A stretch of 64,000 nucleotides of DNA from Leptidea sinapis (GCF_905404315.1 NC_066310.1:7750001-7814000); one strand, 5' to 3'; shown: positions 1 through 11,592, counted from the first letter of the stretch. Numbers and translations are program-made. The notes: generated from the letters alone by a model not told the origin.

Positions 1-912
1 GTAGAGTTAGACTATTTAGCAATCCAACGTGCCATTTACAATAGTTACTAGCGGGGTGATATTGTATATTGTTTGGTTGCCTCAAATGTGCAACAATTCA
101 GATCATAACGCATACAGAAAAGATTCCTGGTTGACCTTACATTGAAAAAGTTACTTGAGTTGACTGTTTAGTGACTTAAGTTGATGAAAAGACCTGTGTC
201 GCATAGTGACAAATTGCAGCGCAGGAAGCATTCTGGACTCTAAACTATTGTTTGTCTACAGCCATAAAACTTTTTGACATGATATTCCTGTGCAATAACG
301 GTTGTCCGCCACCACTAAATTCTTTCAGTTTGCGTGTGCCTAGGCGTGCGGGCTTACTGCATCAGCCGTCTGCCAGAACCAACCTATAACAATTCTCCAC
401 CAGATCCCGTGAGTCGAAATCATATTATAATGCTATTTGTGAGACTGTGGGGATGTATTTATAGACACATTACCAGAATTAAAAAAAAGCTGTTCAGAGA
501 GCACGGATAAATACACGTTCTCAATTTTCAATTTATCTATAGTTAGATACTGAGGTTACTTTTTACTGCATATGCAGTGATATTCTTAAAATGTTGTCGT
601 TTATAGTAACATCATTGATATTATATTTTCTACCAAACGGAGGTCAGCGGGCATGCTCAGTATTGAAATACTGAACACCTTACCACCACTTTACCAACGT
701 GAAAACAGACATACAAAATGATGAATACGATAGGATGCAAACGTAAATGTCGTTGATTGCTTCTTTTTTGCGTTAATTTCTGAAGTTTCTGGACTGGCCA
801 GGACCTAACGTTACTCATGTACTTAACCAATTTGTCATTAACACGGCGACAGAGATTCAAATCTCTTAAGTTGTGGGGCACTTTTTCGTGATTTTTTGAC
901 ATTCTTTTAGGC
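1..912. other. left-edge non-coding stretch
   Basis: No coding exon or repeat family was recognised here. It is probably intron of the MBOAT7-type gene, whose missing C-terminal exons must lie further left, because no MBOAT catalytic-region peptide was seen on the minus strand in this stretch. Confidence 0.4.
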
Positions 913-1138
913 TTAGATAATTTATACGTCTAGATAGTCTCTTGCTCTTAGACAACCGATAAAAACAGGCCAGGAATATTAGTTTAGTGTGCGTAACAAG
1001 CTACGTCATACACACGCGATTTGTATGACACTTGACTACTGTGCGTGAATTGCTCAAAATAGGGATTAGTTATAAATTCAATTTTTTTTCGACGTTTTCA
1101 CAGCTGTCATAGTCTATCTAGACGTATGAATGATCTAA
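913..1138. mobile_element. MITE family M, copy 1
   Basis: The two ends form imperfect terminal inverted repeats of about 25 bp, beginning ttagataattt and containing acgtctagatag. The interior (gacaaccgataaaaacagg, gtgcgtaacaagctacgtc) recurs in five other places in the window. No ORF is present, so this is a non-autonomous DNA element. The superfamily is not assigned. Confidence 0.8.
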
Positions 1139-1816
1139 CATTTTAGACAGTTCCACGATCACTCCGTGTTTCCATTACAACTACAAATCGTTTTTTTTTA
1201 ATGTAATTAAATTCAAAGAGCGAAATTCTTTATTTTGATTTGTTACAATCTAATGTAGTTCCTATATACAGCATATTGATGAAACACTAACTTAAATATT
1301 TAAGGAGAGTACTTGTGGATTCTCGTTTTAATTATGTAATAAGATTACTTAACCTACTTGATTTTTTTAACGAATTCCACGATAACTAGATAAATGACGT
1401 ATTGATGACCTCGCGGTGACTTTTCCGTGTGTCTCTTAGGGTATGACACAAAGTACTTTAAGATATAGGTACCTACTTGAAAGTGGATGATTTATGCTGT
1501 GCTGTCCATACGATACAAGGATTTGGGATAGACCTACTGTTGAAATATTACCAAGGTATAAGTTTTTCTAAGTCATATTAATATATTATTGATAAAGCAG
1601 CTGGGCTATAGTTTTTTAGGATATGTGTGGGGGTAATGGTAATCAGAAGGTATCCTAAAATGATGAGTGGCGTGATAAAGTAAAACAGTCTGGTTACTTT
1701 ATAGGTAAGTGCTATTTGTTTGAGCACCAGCGGCTGTCTATCTAACATATACAATTAAATTGGTGACGTCATATAAATGTAGTGGGATATATCTTTACTA
1801 GGTAAGTAACAATAAC
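1139..1816. other. intron, nothing recognised
   Basis: AT-rich sequence without a supported exon, RNA gene or repeat copy. Confidence 0.4.
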
Positions 1817-1906
1817 TTAACGGCCTGGTTTTAGTGACATTGTATTGTCACGGGTACTCTATAGTGATATTGTAAGGCAATAATTTTTTAACAATTTTAC
1901 AGGTTA
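1817..1906. repeat. repeat family T
   Basis: The segment starting ttaacggcctggttttagtg and ending acaattttacagg recurs at 2370-2462. Related pieces lie inverted near 2710-2800 and at 23340-23405 and 24430-24480. It ends about 34 bp from the splice donor of the neighbouring MBOAT7 exon. Confidence 0.7.
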
Positions 1907-1939
1907 TCTATTAAACCCTCTACATGTCATAAATCTCAC

Positions 1940-2091
1940 CTCATCTGAAAACTTCATCCGTAGCAACAAAAAGCCAATATAACACAGTATGACCTTTTTG
2001 AGTTTATGTTCTGTGATAACTCTATAGTCACCAAGCGAACTGAAATTCGAACTAAAGTGGTCCTCAAACGTTTTCCATCTGTAATATGGAC
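1940..2091 (-). CDS. MBOAT7: MBOAT7 exon 3
   Basis: The acceptor is atatttcag and the donor is gag|gtgaga. The first two bases complete the Gly codon split from exon 2, followed by 50 codons that begin PYYRWKTFED and end in a hydrophobic helix plus MKFSDE. No downstream exon is visible in the window. Confidence 0.85.
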
Positions 2092-5000
2092 CTGAAATAT
2101 ATAAGCCCACAGAGCTCAAAGTGACTAAGTGTTCAGTGAAAAGCTATCCAAATAACAGCATATTCAAACTTAAAAAGATGGAGTGTCGTATTTGAGGTAG
2201 GTAAGAACCCCAACAGAACACATCGCCGACGAATGTGGTTCGGGATGTGCGAGAGAGATGTCAAAGTTAATACGTATATATATATATGTCGCAGGTATAT
2301 TGTAAGATATTACAATTTCACTAGTAATATTATAATTAAACGATAGATTGTCAATCGATTTCATTTCTTACAATTAAACGGCCTGGTTTTAGTGACATTG
2401 AAATGTCACGGGTACACTATAGCGATATTGTAAGCCAATTATATTTTGACAATTTTACAGGTCATTAGTTTGAGGCCGGCTCTGATTGGTCTGTTTTTTG
2501 TATTTATTTTATAGTCAATATTTTTTAGTTTTGCATAAGTGTAATAAATTAATTGTAATATAAACGAATTAGCCTTTGTCCACTAGGAGGTATACCAAAA
2601 ACAAAATTATACCGTTAACCACGACGCACAAGCCGAGCGTAGCGTGCCGCGGCAGCGGCCGGCGAATGCCTGAACCGAATCGGTACTCGTCGAGATATAT
2701 CGATACCTAGATTTATTATAATATCACTGTAGTGCACCCGTGACATTGCAATGTCAACCAGGCTGTTAAATTGTGAGAAATGAAGTCGATTGACAATCTA
2801 CAATTTTATTATAATACTATATCACTAGTGAAATTGTAATATTACGGTTTCGACAATATACCTACGACATAGACCGAATTGTGAGTCGTGCTTATAGTAC
2901 GTCCATGGCCGGCGGCCGCCAAGCAATATATGCGAGCACAATTTGGGTGTAACTCTTAACGTCTTGTCTCAAGGTATGGAATCGCGGCGCTTTTCAAATT
3001 TTTGTTTACCAGCATTATAATTAATATTATTAGTATTTAGTTTACACATTATAGGGGGCGAGACGTGTTATTTACCATCATTATAATATCATAAAAAATA
3101 TCTGTCCTGAAATTAAGTCTTTCAATATAAATAAAAAGAAATACTTTTTTCTGATTAATTCGTATAATTTTTCGTACGATAAATCTTCGGAGTGGAAATA
3201 GCACACGTGTAAATTGATAAATTAACATGATTTATCATCTTTGAGAGCATCATAAGCAATGGCGACATGTAACATTTGCGTCTGTACTATTGGTATTAGT
3301 TATGTTTCTATTTCATGAATGTTCTTATTAGCCATCTAATATCTTTCATCGGCTGGCGAGTTAATTCATTTTTAGACCAGGGTCGATAATTTATGAAACC
3401 AAAAAAATAATAATAGAAGGATGAAACCTATTGGAAAAGGAAGAGAATATAACACAAATGAAAGGAAAAATAAATTATAGGCGATCTGAAGTCGAGAAGT
3501 GGAAAATATAAAATAAAAAAATGAATTTTTCACATTAATTTTGAGGTTACCATGTGAAAAAAGTGTGACAACAAAAGTTGTATAGATCATTTTATTAACT
3601 ACAACTTTGACATTCAACTTTTTTCCATAGGACTGGCTGGTTTCTAAATAATTTGTACACCAATAATGTACAAATCTGGCCATTTATTTGTAAAAATTAA
3701 GTGTCAGTCAATGTTTAATTGAATGTTAACACTTACCTTTATGCAATCCTATAAAAAAATACGCGTAAGTTATTATTTCGACTGCAGATGGATCTTTCGT
3801 TAAGAAATCAAAATCTCCCATATTGAGTCTTGAATTGCTCTTCGTTTGATCAGATTTTGCCAGCTGTGCATGGTGCATTTCAAAGGCTAAGCCAACTAAC
3901 CTCAAAGCCATTGCTTGATATATCCACAGAGCATATTTAGTGTAGGTATTAAAATGTAGATAAATTAAAAAAATCCACGTGAATGTCAAACACAACTGGT
4001 GCATGTATCTGAAATTATAAATTTATCATAAAAAACAATTCAGTTTAACTTTTTGAACGATATAGCAACAATAGCCGGGCACTATTTCTGATTAGACAGG
4101 TGTAAAGAACGCCGGAACGGGTAAAAATACCTACTTTGCAAATTTATTATTAGTACTCCGAGAAGCCGGTGAGGACCCCAAGATGTTTCTTAACCTAACC
4201 TAGCAGTTACATTGTGCAACCAATTTTCGGATGCAATATTTCCGAACCGATACGAGTTAGGTAGCTTAGAGCAACCCCCAGTGGGAGGATCCTTTGCACA
4301 GGATGCCGGCTAGATTATGGATACCACAACGGTATCCGTAATCTAGCCGGTTGTGGTATCCGTAATCTAGCCGGCATCCCCAGCCTATGTCGTGAAGCAG
4401 AAATTTGTCAACATTACTGTTTCAGTCTGAAGGGCGCCGTAGCTAGTGATTTTACTGGGCAAATGAGACTTAACATCTTATGTCTCACGGTAATATGGTG
4501 GTGGTGCAATTTTAGTGCCGCTAAGAATTTTTGGGCTTCTCAAGAATCCTGAGTTGAGAATCTCACTGCATTGTAATGGGTAGGGTGTAAGTGCATTGTA
4601 ACAATATGTTATAAACAAAATATTATGTTTACTGCTTTTCAAAATACTCTCCTTGACATTTAAATTTTTTTTCATGCGATCGAACCATTTTTTAAAACAG
4701 GGGGACCACAGATCTGTAGGCATGTTTTCTACGTGCTGATTGAACGCTATCACTGCCTCTTCGGAATTGGTAAAAGTGAAACCTCTCATCAAATCTTTGA
4801 TTTTGGGGAAAATACGGAAATCACAGGGTGCTAGGTCGGAGCTACCTATGTGCAGGATGGGTGACGAGTTGTACTTTTTCGGAAGCTAAAAATGACTTAG
4901 TTTTATTGGCCGTGTGTGAAGAAGCGTTATCATGATGTGGGAAAATGCGGCTATTTGGTCGTCTTTCGCGTACTTTTTTTGACACATTGGGTATACAAAT

Positions 5001-6470
5001 GGAGGAATACCACTCGGCATTAACACTCTTTTGATCTTCAAGTGGAACCAGTGGGAGGCCCCTTTGCACAGAAAGCCGATTAGATTATGGGTACCACAAC
5101 TTCGCCTATTTCTACCGTGAAGCAATAATGTGTAAACATTACTGTGTTTCGGTCTGAATGGCGGCGTAGCTAGTGAAATTACTGGGCAAATGAGACTTAA
5201 CATCTTATGTCTCAAGGTGACGAGCGCAATTGTAGGGCCGCCTCAGAATTTTTAGGTTTTTCAAGAATCTTGAGCGGCACTGCATGAATACATTACCATC
5301 AGCTGAACATACTGCTCGTCACGTTCCTTATTATATCCATTCAAAAAACTCCTCATTGGTCGTTCACTCTAGCGAACAGATTGAGTTCTACAGCCTTTGC
5401 CGTATAAAATATCAGACATTGACTGATGTGAATACAGCTCGTTTAGTCTACTTTTGTGTACTCCCTAGCTGATATACTGAGGTGTCCAGCCTCTCGTCCT
5501 TTGCCCTCACTTATACAGAAAAAAATTTCACTTACGAGCAGGTAACCGTCGACCAGTGCCGGGAGAAACTTGTGTCTTCTATCGAGTCCTATCGCGAGAA
5601 GGTCGCGGAATGGGGTAAATAGTTTACCACTAAGAAAAACCCCATTTGTCGTATCATCGCTCTTCCACAACACTTTCCTTAATTCCCTATCGGAATACTG
5701 GGTCTCGAAATCTCGAGCGATTGCCAATTCCGTGGTCATCTGGAGGGCAAAGCCAAATTGGCTTCGAAGAAGCTGGGCGTCATAAATAGAGCACGGCAAT
5801 ACTTCAAGCTGGCCCACATTCTAGCGCTCTATAAAGCGCAGGTCCGGCCACATATGGAGTATTGCCGACATCTCTGGTCTTGCGCACCCCAGTATCAGCT
5901 CGATCCATTTGAACGCAGAGCAGCTCAAATTGTCAGGGACCCAGTGCTCTGTGAATGGCTGGATAACTTGGCGTTGTGTAGAAATATCGCTTCATCGCGT
6001 TTCTTGTTTATTATTTTTGTTTATAGTTCATTGCGTCATTTATCACAGGGAGTGTTCCGAAGAGCTGTTTCATCTGATTCCTGCCACCGAATTCCACCCT
6101 CGCACGACACGCCACAAATTAGGATATAATCCCCACCATCTGGATGTGTGGCGGTACTCCACAGTGAGCGCTTTTCAAGGAGATTTCTTCCACGTACTAC
6201 AAACCTATAGAATGAGCTTCCTTGTGGTAATCGGTAATATAAGTAATAGTAAGATGAGACTTACCGTCGATCGCAACATTTTATAATGATAAGATTCCCC
6301 CAAACCATGATCGCGGTGTAAAATATTTGTTGTCCACAGATCACACAAGCTAGTAAAATACCCAAACCGGTGCCATAATTTCGTTTCAAACCAGCGTCAC
6401 TTATCTTTTTATAATAGCATCCCAATGATATGCAAATGAGTAATGAAGAAAAAAATACTATATCAGACAT
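1940..6470 (-). CDS. MBOAT7: MBOAT7/farjavit-type lysophospholipid acyltransferase, N-terminal 210 residues (partial gene)
   Basis: Three minus-strand exons (6470-6265, 4008-3737, 2091-1940) join in frame into 210 residues. By family knowledge, the protein is a multi-pass ER membrane acyltransferase that places arachidonate or similar acyl chains on lysophosphatidylinositol. Visible family hallmarks are the N-terminal hydrophobic segment followed by KK and GLKR, the LRLVGLAFE helix in exon 2, and GPYYRWKTFEDHF across exons 2 and 3, which corresponds to the GPFFRYRTY motif of human MBOAT7. All splice sites are GT-AG and phases match (2, 1, then a donor after a complete codon). The human protein has about 470 residues; the catalytic Asn and His lie in the missing C-terminal half, left of the window. 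The start ATG at 6470 aligns with the human start. Other MBOATs are less similar in these motifs. Confidence 0.85.
2130..2195. repeat. short repeat shared with 22465-22540
   Basis: The motif tccaaataacagcatat followed by caaacttaaaaag and gtgtcgtattt occurs here and near 22480. It lies about 40 bp upstream of the exon 3 acceptor on the gene strand. Confidence 0.6.
2350..2860. repeat. composite of repeat families T and U with inverted T
   Basis: A forward T copy (2370-2462) is followed by repeat U (about 2573-2690, GC-rich core cgcggcagcggccggcga) and an inverted T segment (about 2700-2800). The flank gattgtcaatcgattt near 2346 reappears inverted near 2780, so the whole may be one larger element with inverted ends. 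Confidence 0.55.
2870..3394. other. intron, nothing recognised
   Basis: No exon or clear repeat was recognised in this part of the MBOAT7 intron. Confidence 0.35.
3395..3660. repeat. repeat family Y
   Basis: The pieces aggatgaaacctatt and caaaagttgtagatc-like text followed by an acaactttNNactt stretch recur at about 29915-30260. The type is unknown. Confidence 0.5.
3737..4008 (-). CDS. MBOAT7: MBOAT7 exon 2
   Basis: The acceptor is ttataatttcag and the donor is aaag|gtaagt. There is one base, then 90 codons, then one base. It encodes a hydrophobic segment starting YMHQLCLTFTWIFLIYL, the family motif ALRLVGLAFE, a hydrophilic loop, and EIITYAYFFIGLHKG, which aligns with the human ETLSYSYCYVGIMTG region. 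Confidence 0.88.
4280..4600 (+). repeat. repeat A copy 1 (rearranged)
   Basis: It begins agtgggagg and keeps the family landmarks gccggctagattatgg, gggcgccgtagctagtg and gacttaacatcttatgtctc. Its 5' part contains an inserted or inverted duplication at 4302-4378. Confidence 0.8.
4302..4378. repeat. near-perfect palindrome inside repeat A
   Basis: Two 28-bp arms (4302-4329 and 4351-4378) are complementary with one mismatch. The 21-base loop holds a direct copy of 20 bases of the right arm, so the left arm can pair with either. Confidence 0.85.
4490..5049 (-). pseudogene. mariner transposase fragment
   Basis: The minus strand encodes VNAEWYSSICIPNV, HHDNASSHTANKTKSFL, then in another frame SSDLAPCDFRIFPKIKDLMRG, and SEEAVIAFNQHV to the C-terminus. 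HHDN and APCDF carry the second and third acids of the mariner D,D34D site. At least one frameshift near 4855 and the loss of the N-terminal half show it is dead. Direct copies of repeat A lie on both sides. Confidence 0.85.
5050..5335 (+). repeat. repeat A copy 2
   Basis: It runs from ccagtgggagg to the 3' terminus accatcagctgaac and ttccttatt. It is nearly full length but diverged. Confidence 0.85.
5530..6235 (+). mobile_element. Jockey-like LINE fragment (RT C-terminus)
   Basis: The plus strand encodes the thumb and C-terminal region of a non-LTR reverse transcriptase: ASKKLGVINRARQYF, LYKAQVRPHMEYCRHLW, RRAAQIV, and after frameshifts TTRHKLGYNPHHLDVWR. Stops and frameshifts make it a pseudogene. 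It ends about 30 bp before the splice donor of MBOAT7 exon 1. Confidence 0.85.
6265..6470 (-). CDS. MBOAT7: MBOAT7 exon 1 (start codon)
   Basis: ATG at 6470-6468 opens 68 codons plus two bases, ending at donor cgacg|gtaagt. It encodes MSDIVFFSSLLICISLG, then KKISDAGLKR and a second hydrophobic segment, matching the N-terminus of MBOAT7. The frame stays open upstream to 6710, but alignment with human favours this ATG. Confidence 0.85.
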
Positions 6471-6690
6471 TATGCCTTCATCTGTGGATACATTTTTCGT
6501 TTTGTTTAATGCGTTTGCCCCGCTTCCATGTTTATATATATTTGTTGATTGACGTAGCCGTTTGACAACTATATTTTTATCATTAGGGACATAGATTAGA
6601 TACCTCAGATTATGGAGAAGCAAAACCTTTATTATCAGAATAGATGCACTGTGGTCATTCATTACAGCTTTTCTTTTTGTTATAGGGTTG
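6471..6690 (-). promoter_or_regulatory. probable MBOAT7 5' leader and promoter region
   Basis: This lies directly upstream of the MBOAT7 start ATG. It contains no recognised repeat until about 6690. No transcription start or TATA box could be fixed, so the call rests on position alone. Confidence 0.35.
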
Positions 6691-6880
6691 GACTTAGTAT
6701 TCCGTAGCACGAATTAGGAGGCAAAAATATTGTAGTTGATAGAGCTTAATGCAACGATTATAATGCTACCACTCTTATTACAAGGTAATGCACCATTTCC
6801 AAGAAAATAACGAAGACAAATTCTAACCCAAAACGAGTAAATCACGTAAATAAAACGGGAGGCTAAAAGCTGAACATGAA
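6690..6880 (-). repeat. repeat family Q (inverted partner at 7110-7200)
   Basis: Read on the minus strand it shows attaccttgtaataagagt and cgtgctacggaatactaag. These recur at 8000-8040, 8290 and 8370, and an inverted partner with ttttatttacgtg lies at 7110-7210. Confidence 0.6.
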
Positions 6881-7109
6881 ACCGAACACAGGAACATTCG
6901 TGCAACTAGTAACAACGTTAGAAACAGAATAAACATTACAATATAGGTAATAAACGAAAAATGATCGAATAATAATTATTGTTTTTTTTTAAACTGTATT
7001 TACAAGTCTGGGTTGTAGCCTCTTTAGTCTAAAAAAATCATTGATGAAGCTGTCTAGTCTGTCCCTATTTTATACGTTTCATTTCACTGTTTTACATTTA
7101 CAATTTGCA

Positions 7110-7315
7110 GCTTTTAACCTCCCGCCGCCATGCCAATGCTCATGTAGCGTTTTATTTACGTGTTATAACCCGTTTTGAGGTTAGAATTTTTTTCGTTATT
7201 TCCTTGAAAACGAAAACGGTATTTTTTTATTTTATAAAAATAAAGCAATGTCCAAGAAACGGTCTAACTCTAAAAATAATTTATATGGCAAAATAACGTT
7301 TGCCGGGTCAGCTAG
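7110..7315 (+). mobile_element. Helitron 3' end
   Basis: It ends aacgtttgccgggtcagctag followed by T, the lepidopteran Helitron 3' terminus with CTAG. The 5' TC end was not located. Confidence 0.6.
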
Positions 7316-7509
7316 TCTATAATAAAATTGATACAGGCCGTCCATTATAGATGATGAAGAAAATCTAATAGGGGATTGATTAGAGCAATTGAAGTCAAAA
7401 CAATAGTTTGTAGAATTTTTCTCTCTCTGTTCTGTTTTATGTACTCGCATCACGTCACAATCACAACACAAAATTGCGTTTTTGCGTTGCGTTTTTCATC
7501 GGTGTATTG

Positions 7510-7780
7510 CTATAGGTCTAATCACGGACTAGTAAAAAAATAAGCCGATTAACGTGTAAATACATAGCCCCACGCACACACTTACACTGCTACAGGCCGA
7601 TAGGCGGCCATTATGAGAATTGTCATCGTCTGTGACAGATCAGTTTGCGTCTTAATTAAATATTTTAAAAATGCCGTCGTGCAAACAGTGTAAAAACGAT
7701 ACTATATAAGTATTTGCGAGAGAGAATTTATTGACGCACGGTTTGACAGTTCTGCTGTGAAAAAATTTTATTATATAGGT
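7510..7780. repeat. repeat family S plus Helitron-like tail
   Basis: The text gtgtaaatacatagcccc followed by ggcggccattatgaga and gacagatcagtttgcgtc recurs at 9108-9225. The right end (gaatttattgacgcacgg, gttctgctgtgaaa) is shared with Helitron sequence at 22945 and 62920. Confidence 0.65.
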
Positions 7781-7794
7781 AGGTCAGCTACATT

Positions 7795-7932
7795 TTATCA
7801 AAAACAGAAACCCGCTGAGTTTCTTCCAACCGTTCTTCTCAGGTCTGAGGCATACATTTTCGAATGTGTGGTAGTTTTGACGTCCATTATGTGACTTTAA
7901 ATCCTATTTTGAATAAAATTATTTGAATTTAA
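7795..7932 (+). mobile_element. LINE 3' UTR fragment (NTRNKHK type)
   Basis: The text cttctcaggtctgaggcat and ttttgaataaaattatttga matches the 3' end of the LINE copies at 54060 and 61615. Confidence 0.7.
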
Positions 7933-7999
7933 CAGACGAACACAGTTTGATTGTTTGTAAACAGCAGCTAATGTACCGTTTTCTTATTTAACTGTGCAT

Positions 8000-8400
8000 T
8001 ACCTTGTAATAAGAGTAGTAGCACTATAATATTGCACGGAAGTTCTATCAACTACAATTTATAGGTTGGTTAGATTATGATAGAACAGTTAAAACAACGC
8101 ACGAGCCTCGGCTCGCGTAGCGTACCACGGCAGCGGCCGGCGAGTGCTAGAACCGAATTGTAGACGTTCCCCCCCCCCTTTTCCTTTCTTTCGTCACTAT
8201 TTACAAATTGGGGAGGGAAGGGGGAACCTTCCAAACCCTTCAAAAAATAGTTTGGGGTTAGGTGATAACGCATTTTTCTCTGGAACAGTGCATTACCTTG
8301 TAATGGGAGTAGTATCAGGGGTGAGGGGGCACCCCCCACTCCCACCCTTCCTCCTTCCCCCTCTCGTGCTACGGAATACTAAGTTTTAACCTTTTTAAAG
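8000..8400. repeat. repeat Q with repeat U segment
   Basis: Repeat U (cggcagcggccggcgagtg, 8095-8160) lies next to Q sequence attaccttgtaat at 8006 and 8290, and ends gtgctacggaatactaag. Internal CT-rich and GA-rich runs produce spurious open frames. Confidence 0.55.
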
Positions 8401-9040
8401 TTTTTCTTACTGCATTGGTAGGCACTGGACTACGTTTATTTTTTGGGTTAGTCTTGGGATGGCCCCGGCTAGATGTAGCAGCTAAAGCTTTCCTTGTCGT
8501 TTTCCCAGATTAAAGAACTACTTGTCATACTTGGCGCCGATAATATGCAAAAATTGTCCAACGGCTAGGGAAAAACATAGAACGCATGAGAAAGAGGAAT
8601 ATGTGGAGGCGAGGTGAGTAAGAGAATTGAGACCTTTCATATGCCGTTCCTTTGTATGTGGGCAGGGCCAATCGCTCCTCTCCAACTAGATACCGCACTA
8701 CCTAAGAACAATTGCTTTTGTATTTTGACAACTATTAGATGATTGTGTGCGTGGTATCTTGACACTCAATGGCATCTTTTAAATATTGTAACATTTTACA
8801 TAGAACTTATTAAATACCTACTGATGTTGGACACACCTTGGAAAAACTTCGACATGTGTTTAAATATAAGCAATGTCAAAGTATTGTTGACTGTTAAACA
8901 ACAGAGAGACACAGAAAAGTAATAGAAGTTTTATAAACAAGTCAATACATGTTTAACTTTATTGTAATAACACTGACAGAGCTTTACGCGTGCCTGTTCA
9001 CTTTAAGTAATTGATGAGTGTAATAGAGACACATACCTAT
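8401..9040. other. intergenic, nothing recognised
   Basis: No supported gene or repeat copy was seen. Confidence 0.35.
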
Positions 9041-9044
9041 GCCA

Positions 9045-9385
9045 CCGACGAGTAAAAAAAATAAGGAGTCCGTGTCACCTAACCCAACAGTGAGGCACCA
9101 AAAAAAGGCGGTAAACGTGTAAATACATAGCCCCACGCATACACTTACACTAATACAAGCCGATCGGCCGCCATTATGAGATTTGCCATCGTCTGTGACA
9201 GATCAGTTTGCGTCGCAATAAATGTTTTAATAATTCCGTCGTGCGTTGTGAAAAAGCGTAAAAACAATAATATAAACGTATTTGTGGATATATGATTATT
9301 TAAGGGAGAAAAGATTGTGTAACTGGTATACCCCGTAACCGCACACACACTAGCATAAAGGTTTTTTACCAGTCCGTGACCTGTG
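9045..9385. repeat. repeat family S, second copy
   Basis: The core at 9108-9225 matches 7548-7640. The ends agtaaaaaa...gtccgtg (9050) and ttttttaccagtccgtgac (9364) are partly inverted, which suggests a TIR element. Confidence 0.6.
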
Positions 9386-9408
9386 CTACTAAATAATTTA
9401 TTAGAAGC

Positions 9409-9912
9409 TTAGATAACTTAACTTCTAGATAGAGCCTCCGCTGCTAGACAACCGATGAAAACAAGCCAGGTTTATTACTGTAGTAAGCGTGACAAGCTAC
9501 GTCTTACACTCGCGATTTGTATGTCACTTTGTGTAAGTCTGGGTGCATTGCTCAAAATAGAGGTTAACTGTCAAATTGAGCTTCTTTCGACGTTTTCACA
9601 GCTGTGAAAGTCTATCTAAAGGTATAACGGCCGTTCCCAATATACTAACTACAGATAGAGATTAATTACTACCTTCTACTATCAGTATTTAGCTGTCAAT
9701 AATCTGAGACTGCCTTATAGTGGGACGCATGTATTGCAATTTTCATACAAACTTCTATCGCTGGTACACGTCGTCCCATTGTCAGACAGCGTGTACGGAT
9801 AAGGTGAGTTACCGTCGTTGAGTTTATTGGGACAGAAAAGTCAACGATAGATACGATTTTTATCTCAAGTAAGAGATAGACTGAATATTGGGAACGGCCG
9901 TAAATGATCTAA
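9409..9912. mobile_element. MITE M copy 2, interrupted by element N
   Basis: The left TIR (ttagataact, ctagatag) and interior gctacgtcttacactcgcg match family M. The right TIR is split by a 274-bp insertion, after which aatgatctaa completes it. Confidence 0.8.
9627..9900. mobile_element. TA-targeting MITE N, copy 1
   Basis: Terminal inverted repeats acggccgttccc and gggaacggccg are flanked by TA on both sides, so a TA duplication is likely, as in Tc1/mariner elements. A second copy is at 40511-40819. No ORF. Confidence 0.82.
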
Positions 9913-10630
9913 GATTATATGTGCCGGGAATGATAACACGAAGAAATTAAACAGCAAACTGATTAAATTAACATTTTACTACACGTAATGTAGGTTCACA
10001 ATAAAAATATATTCTAAGAGAGGTACGCACCTACTGTTACACATCTGATGCAGATCCAGACAATTTATAAACGGATTTAAAACCTTTCGCAAATATTCAA
10101 ACAACACGGGAAAAATAATTAAAAAATATATTAAATGCATGTTTCACGCAAACGAAACATAATCTATATATCTTGCATATCGGAATGTTGAGAATATTAT
10201 AATAAATTAAATTAAATAAATAGTTTAAAACAAAATATAAAAATACATGATAAAATTTATTTCATTTTTAAACTAAACAGTGAAAATCAAAGATGGTGGA
10301 TGTATACAGTATTTGTATGAGAATAAGAAATTACAAAACAATTAATTTATCAATCTACTTAACTATAATACTGCTACACTACAGTTAACGTTTATCTAAA
10401 TTACAATCCAAATTCCAGGTTATAAATTCAATTGACTAGCATCTAGTGTTATATATAGCTTTATATGCTACTGAGATAGTAAATATATATACAGTATAAA
10501 TAATACCAAAAAGAAAATGATTGTCAGATAACAATAGTATTCCTCAAACAAATTACTCGACATAGTATAGAGTATGTAATGAAACATCATAGACAACTCA
10601 AGCATAGACTTATTTATTTAGATTTTTTTT
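9913..10630. other. intergenic AT-rich stretch
   Basis: No gene or repeat was recognised. Confidence 0.35.
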
Positions 10631-10635
10631 TAATG

Positions 10636-10834
10636 AAAATAAGGGACGAGACGAGCAGGACCTTTAGCTGATGGTAATTGATACGGGCTGCCAATTACAA
10701 TGCAGTGTCACTCAGGATTCTTGAAAAACCCAAAAAATTCTGAGCGGCACTACAATTGCGCTCGTCACCTTGAGACATAACATGTTGAGTCTCATTTACA
10801 CAGTAATTTCACTAGCTACGGCGCCCTTCAGACC
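10636..10834 (-). repeat. repeat A copy 3
   Basis: Inverted copy from aagggacgagacgagcag to gctacggcgcccttcagacc. The 5' third of the family is absent. Confidence 0.85.
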
Positions 10835-11319
10835 GCCTCACTAAATTAATATATTAAACTTACAAACTTTTCTCGAGATTCTTTGAATCCCAATAGAATA
10901 CGACAACAAAAGCATTGAACAGGATAGTAGTCATCCTCATAAAAAAAAATATATTTTGTCAAAATCATGCTAATAACAGAGAAGAAACGATACACGTAAG
11001 CATGAGATATTTACCAATGAAAATTAGAAATATAAATTAATATATATATGACCAAGAGACGATTAGTAGCCGTGGCTACTCCAGAATAATGACTGAATTT
11101 CCCTCTCCTCTTCTTTAAATCTCATTAGCAGCGACCAATAAGAAACAGTAGTGAGGCGAAAGCAAATTTGATGTCATGTGATCTATTGCTCAACTCTTAA
11201 CCTTACAACATTGTTTTATGACGTGGATAGAGAGGCGCTCCAGTGGAAGTGGAAGCTAATGACTCCAGTAATAGCCCTATCAGACCTTGCATTTTTTGGG
11301 ATCGACAAGACCTGACGTC

Positions 11320-11592
11320 TATAAGTCTAAGGCCCGTTATCCACCAAAGTGGAGAGGAGAGGAGATGTGTTTTGATAACGAATTACATTTCGTCTTCTCT
11401 ACATCTCCTCTCCGCTTAGCTTCGGTGGAAATGAATCGAGCGGAGAGGAGAGGAGATGTCTCACTTTTCTATAGAATTTTGTGCCGCGTCCAGCGATCAA
11501 GCAGCGCGGTGGAGCATAAATAACCTGACAGCTTTGCGGCTTATCTCCTCTTGTCTACTCCCCTCTCCGCTTTGTCCACCAACAGGATACAT
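11320..11592. mobile_element. candidate MITE with GGAGAGGAG ends
   Basis: The left end ccaccaaagtggagaggag and right end ctctccgctttgtccacc are inverted relatives of about 25 bp. Related text (gaggagaggaaatgg) lies at 20170-20230. Translated frames look artificial. Confidence 0.55.

Noticed and set aside
5443..5817. 124-codon minus-strand frame
   Set aside because: It is antisense to the Jockey-like RT fragment on the plus strand.
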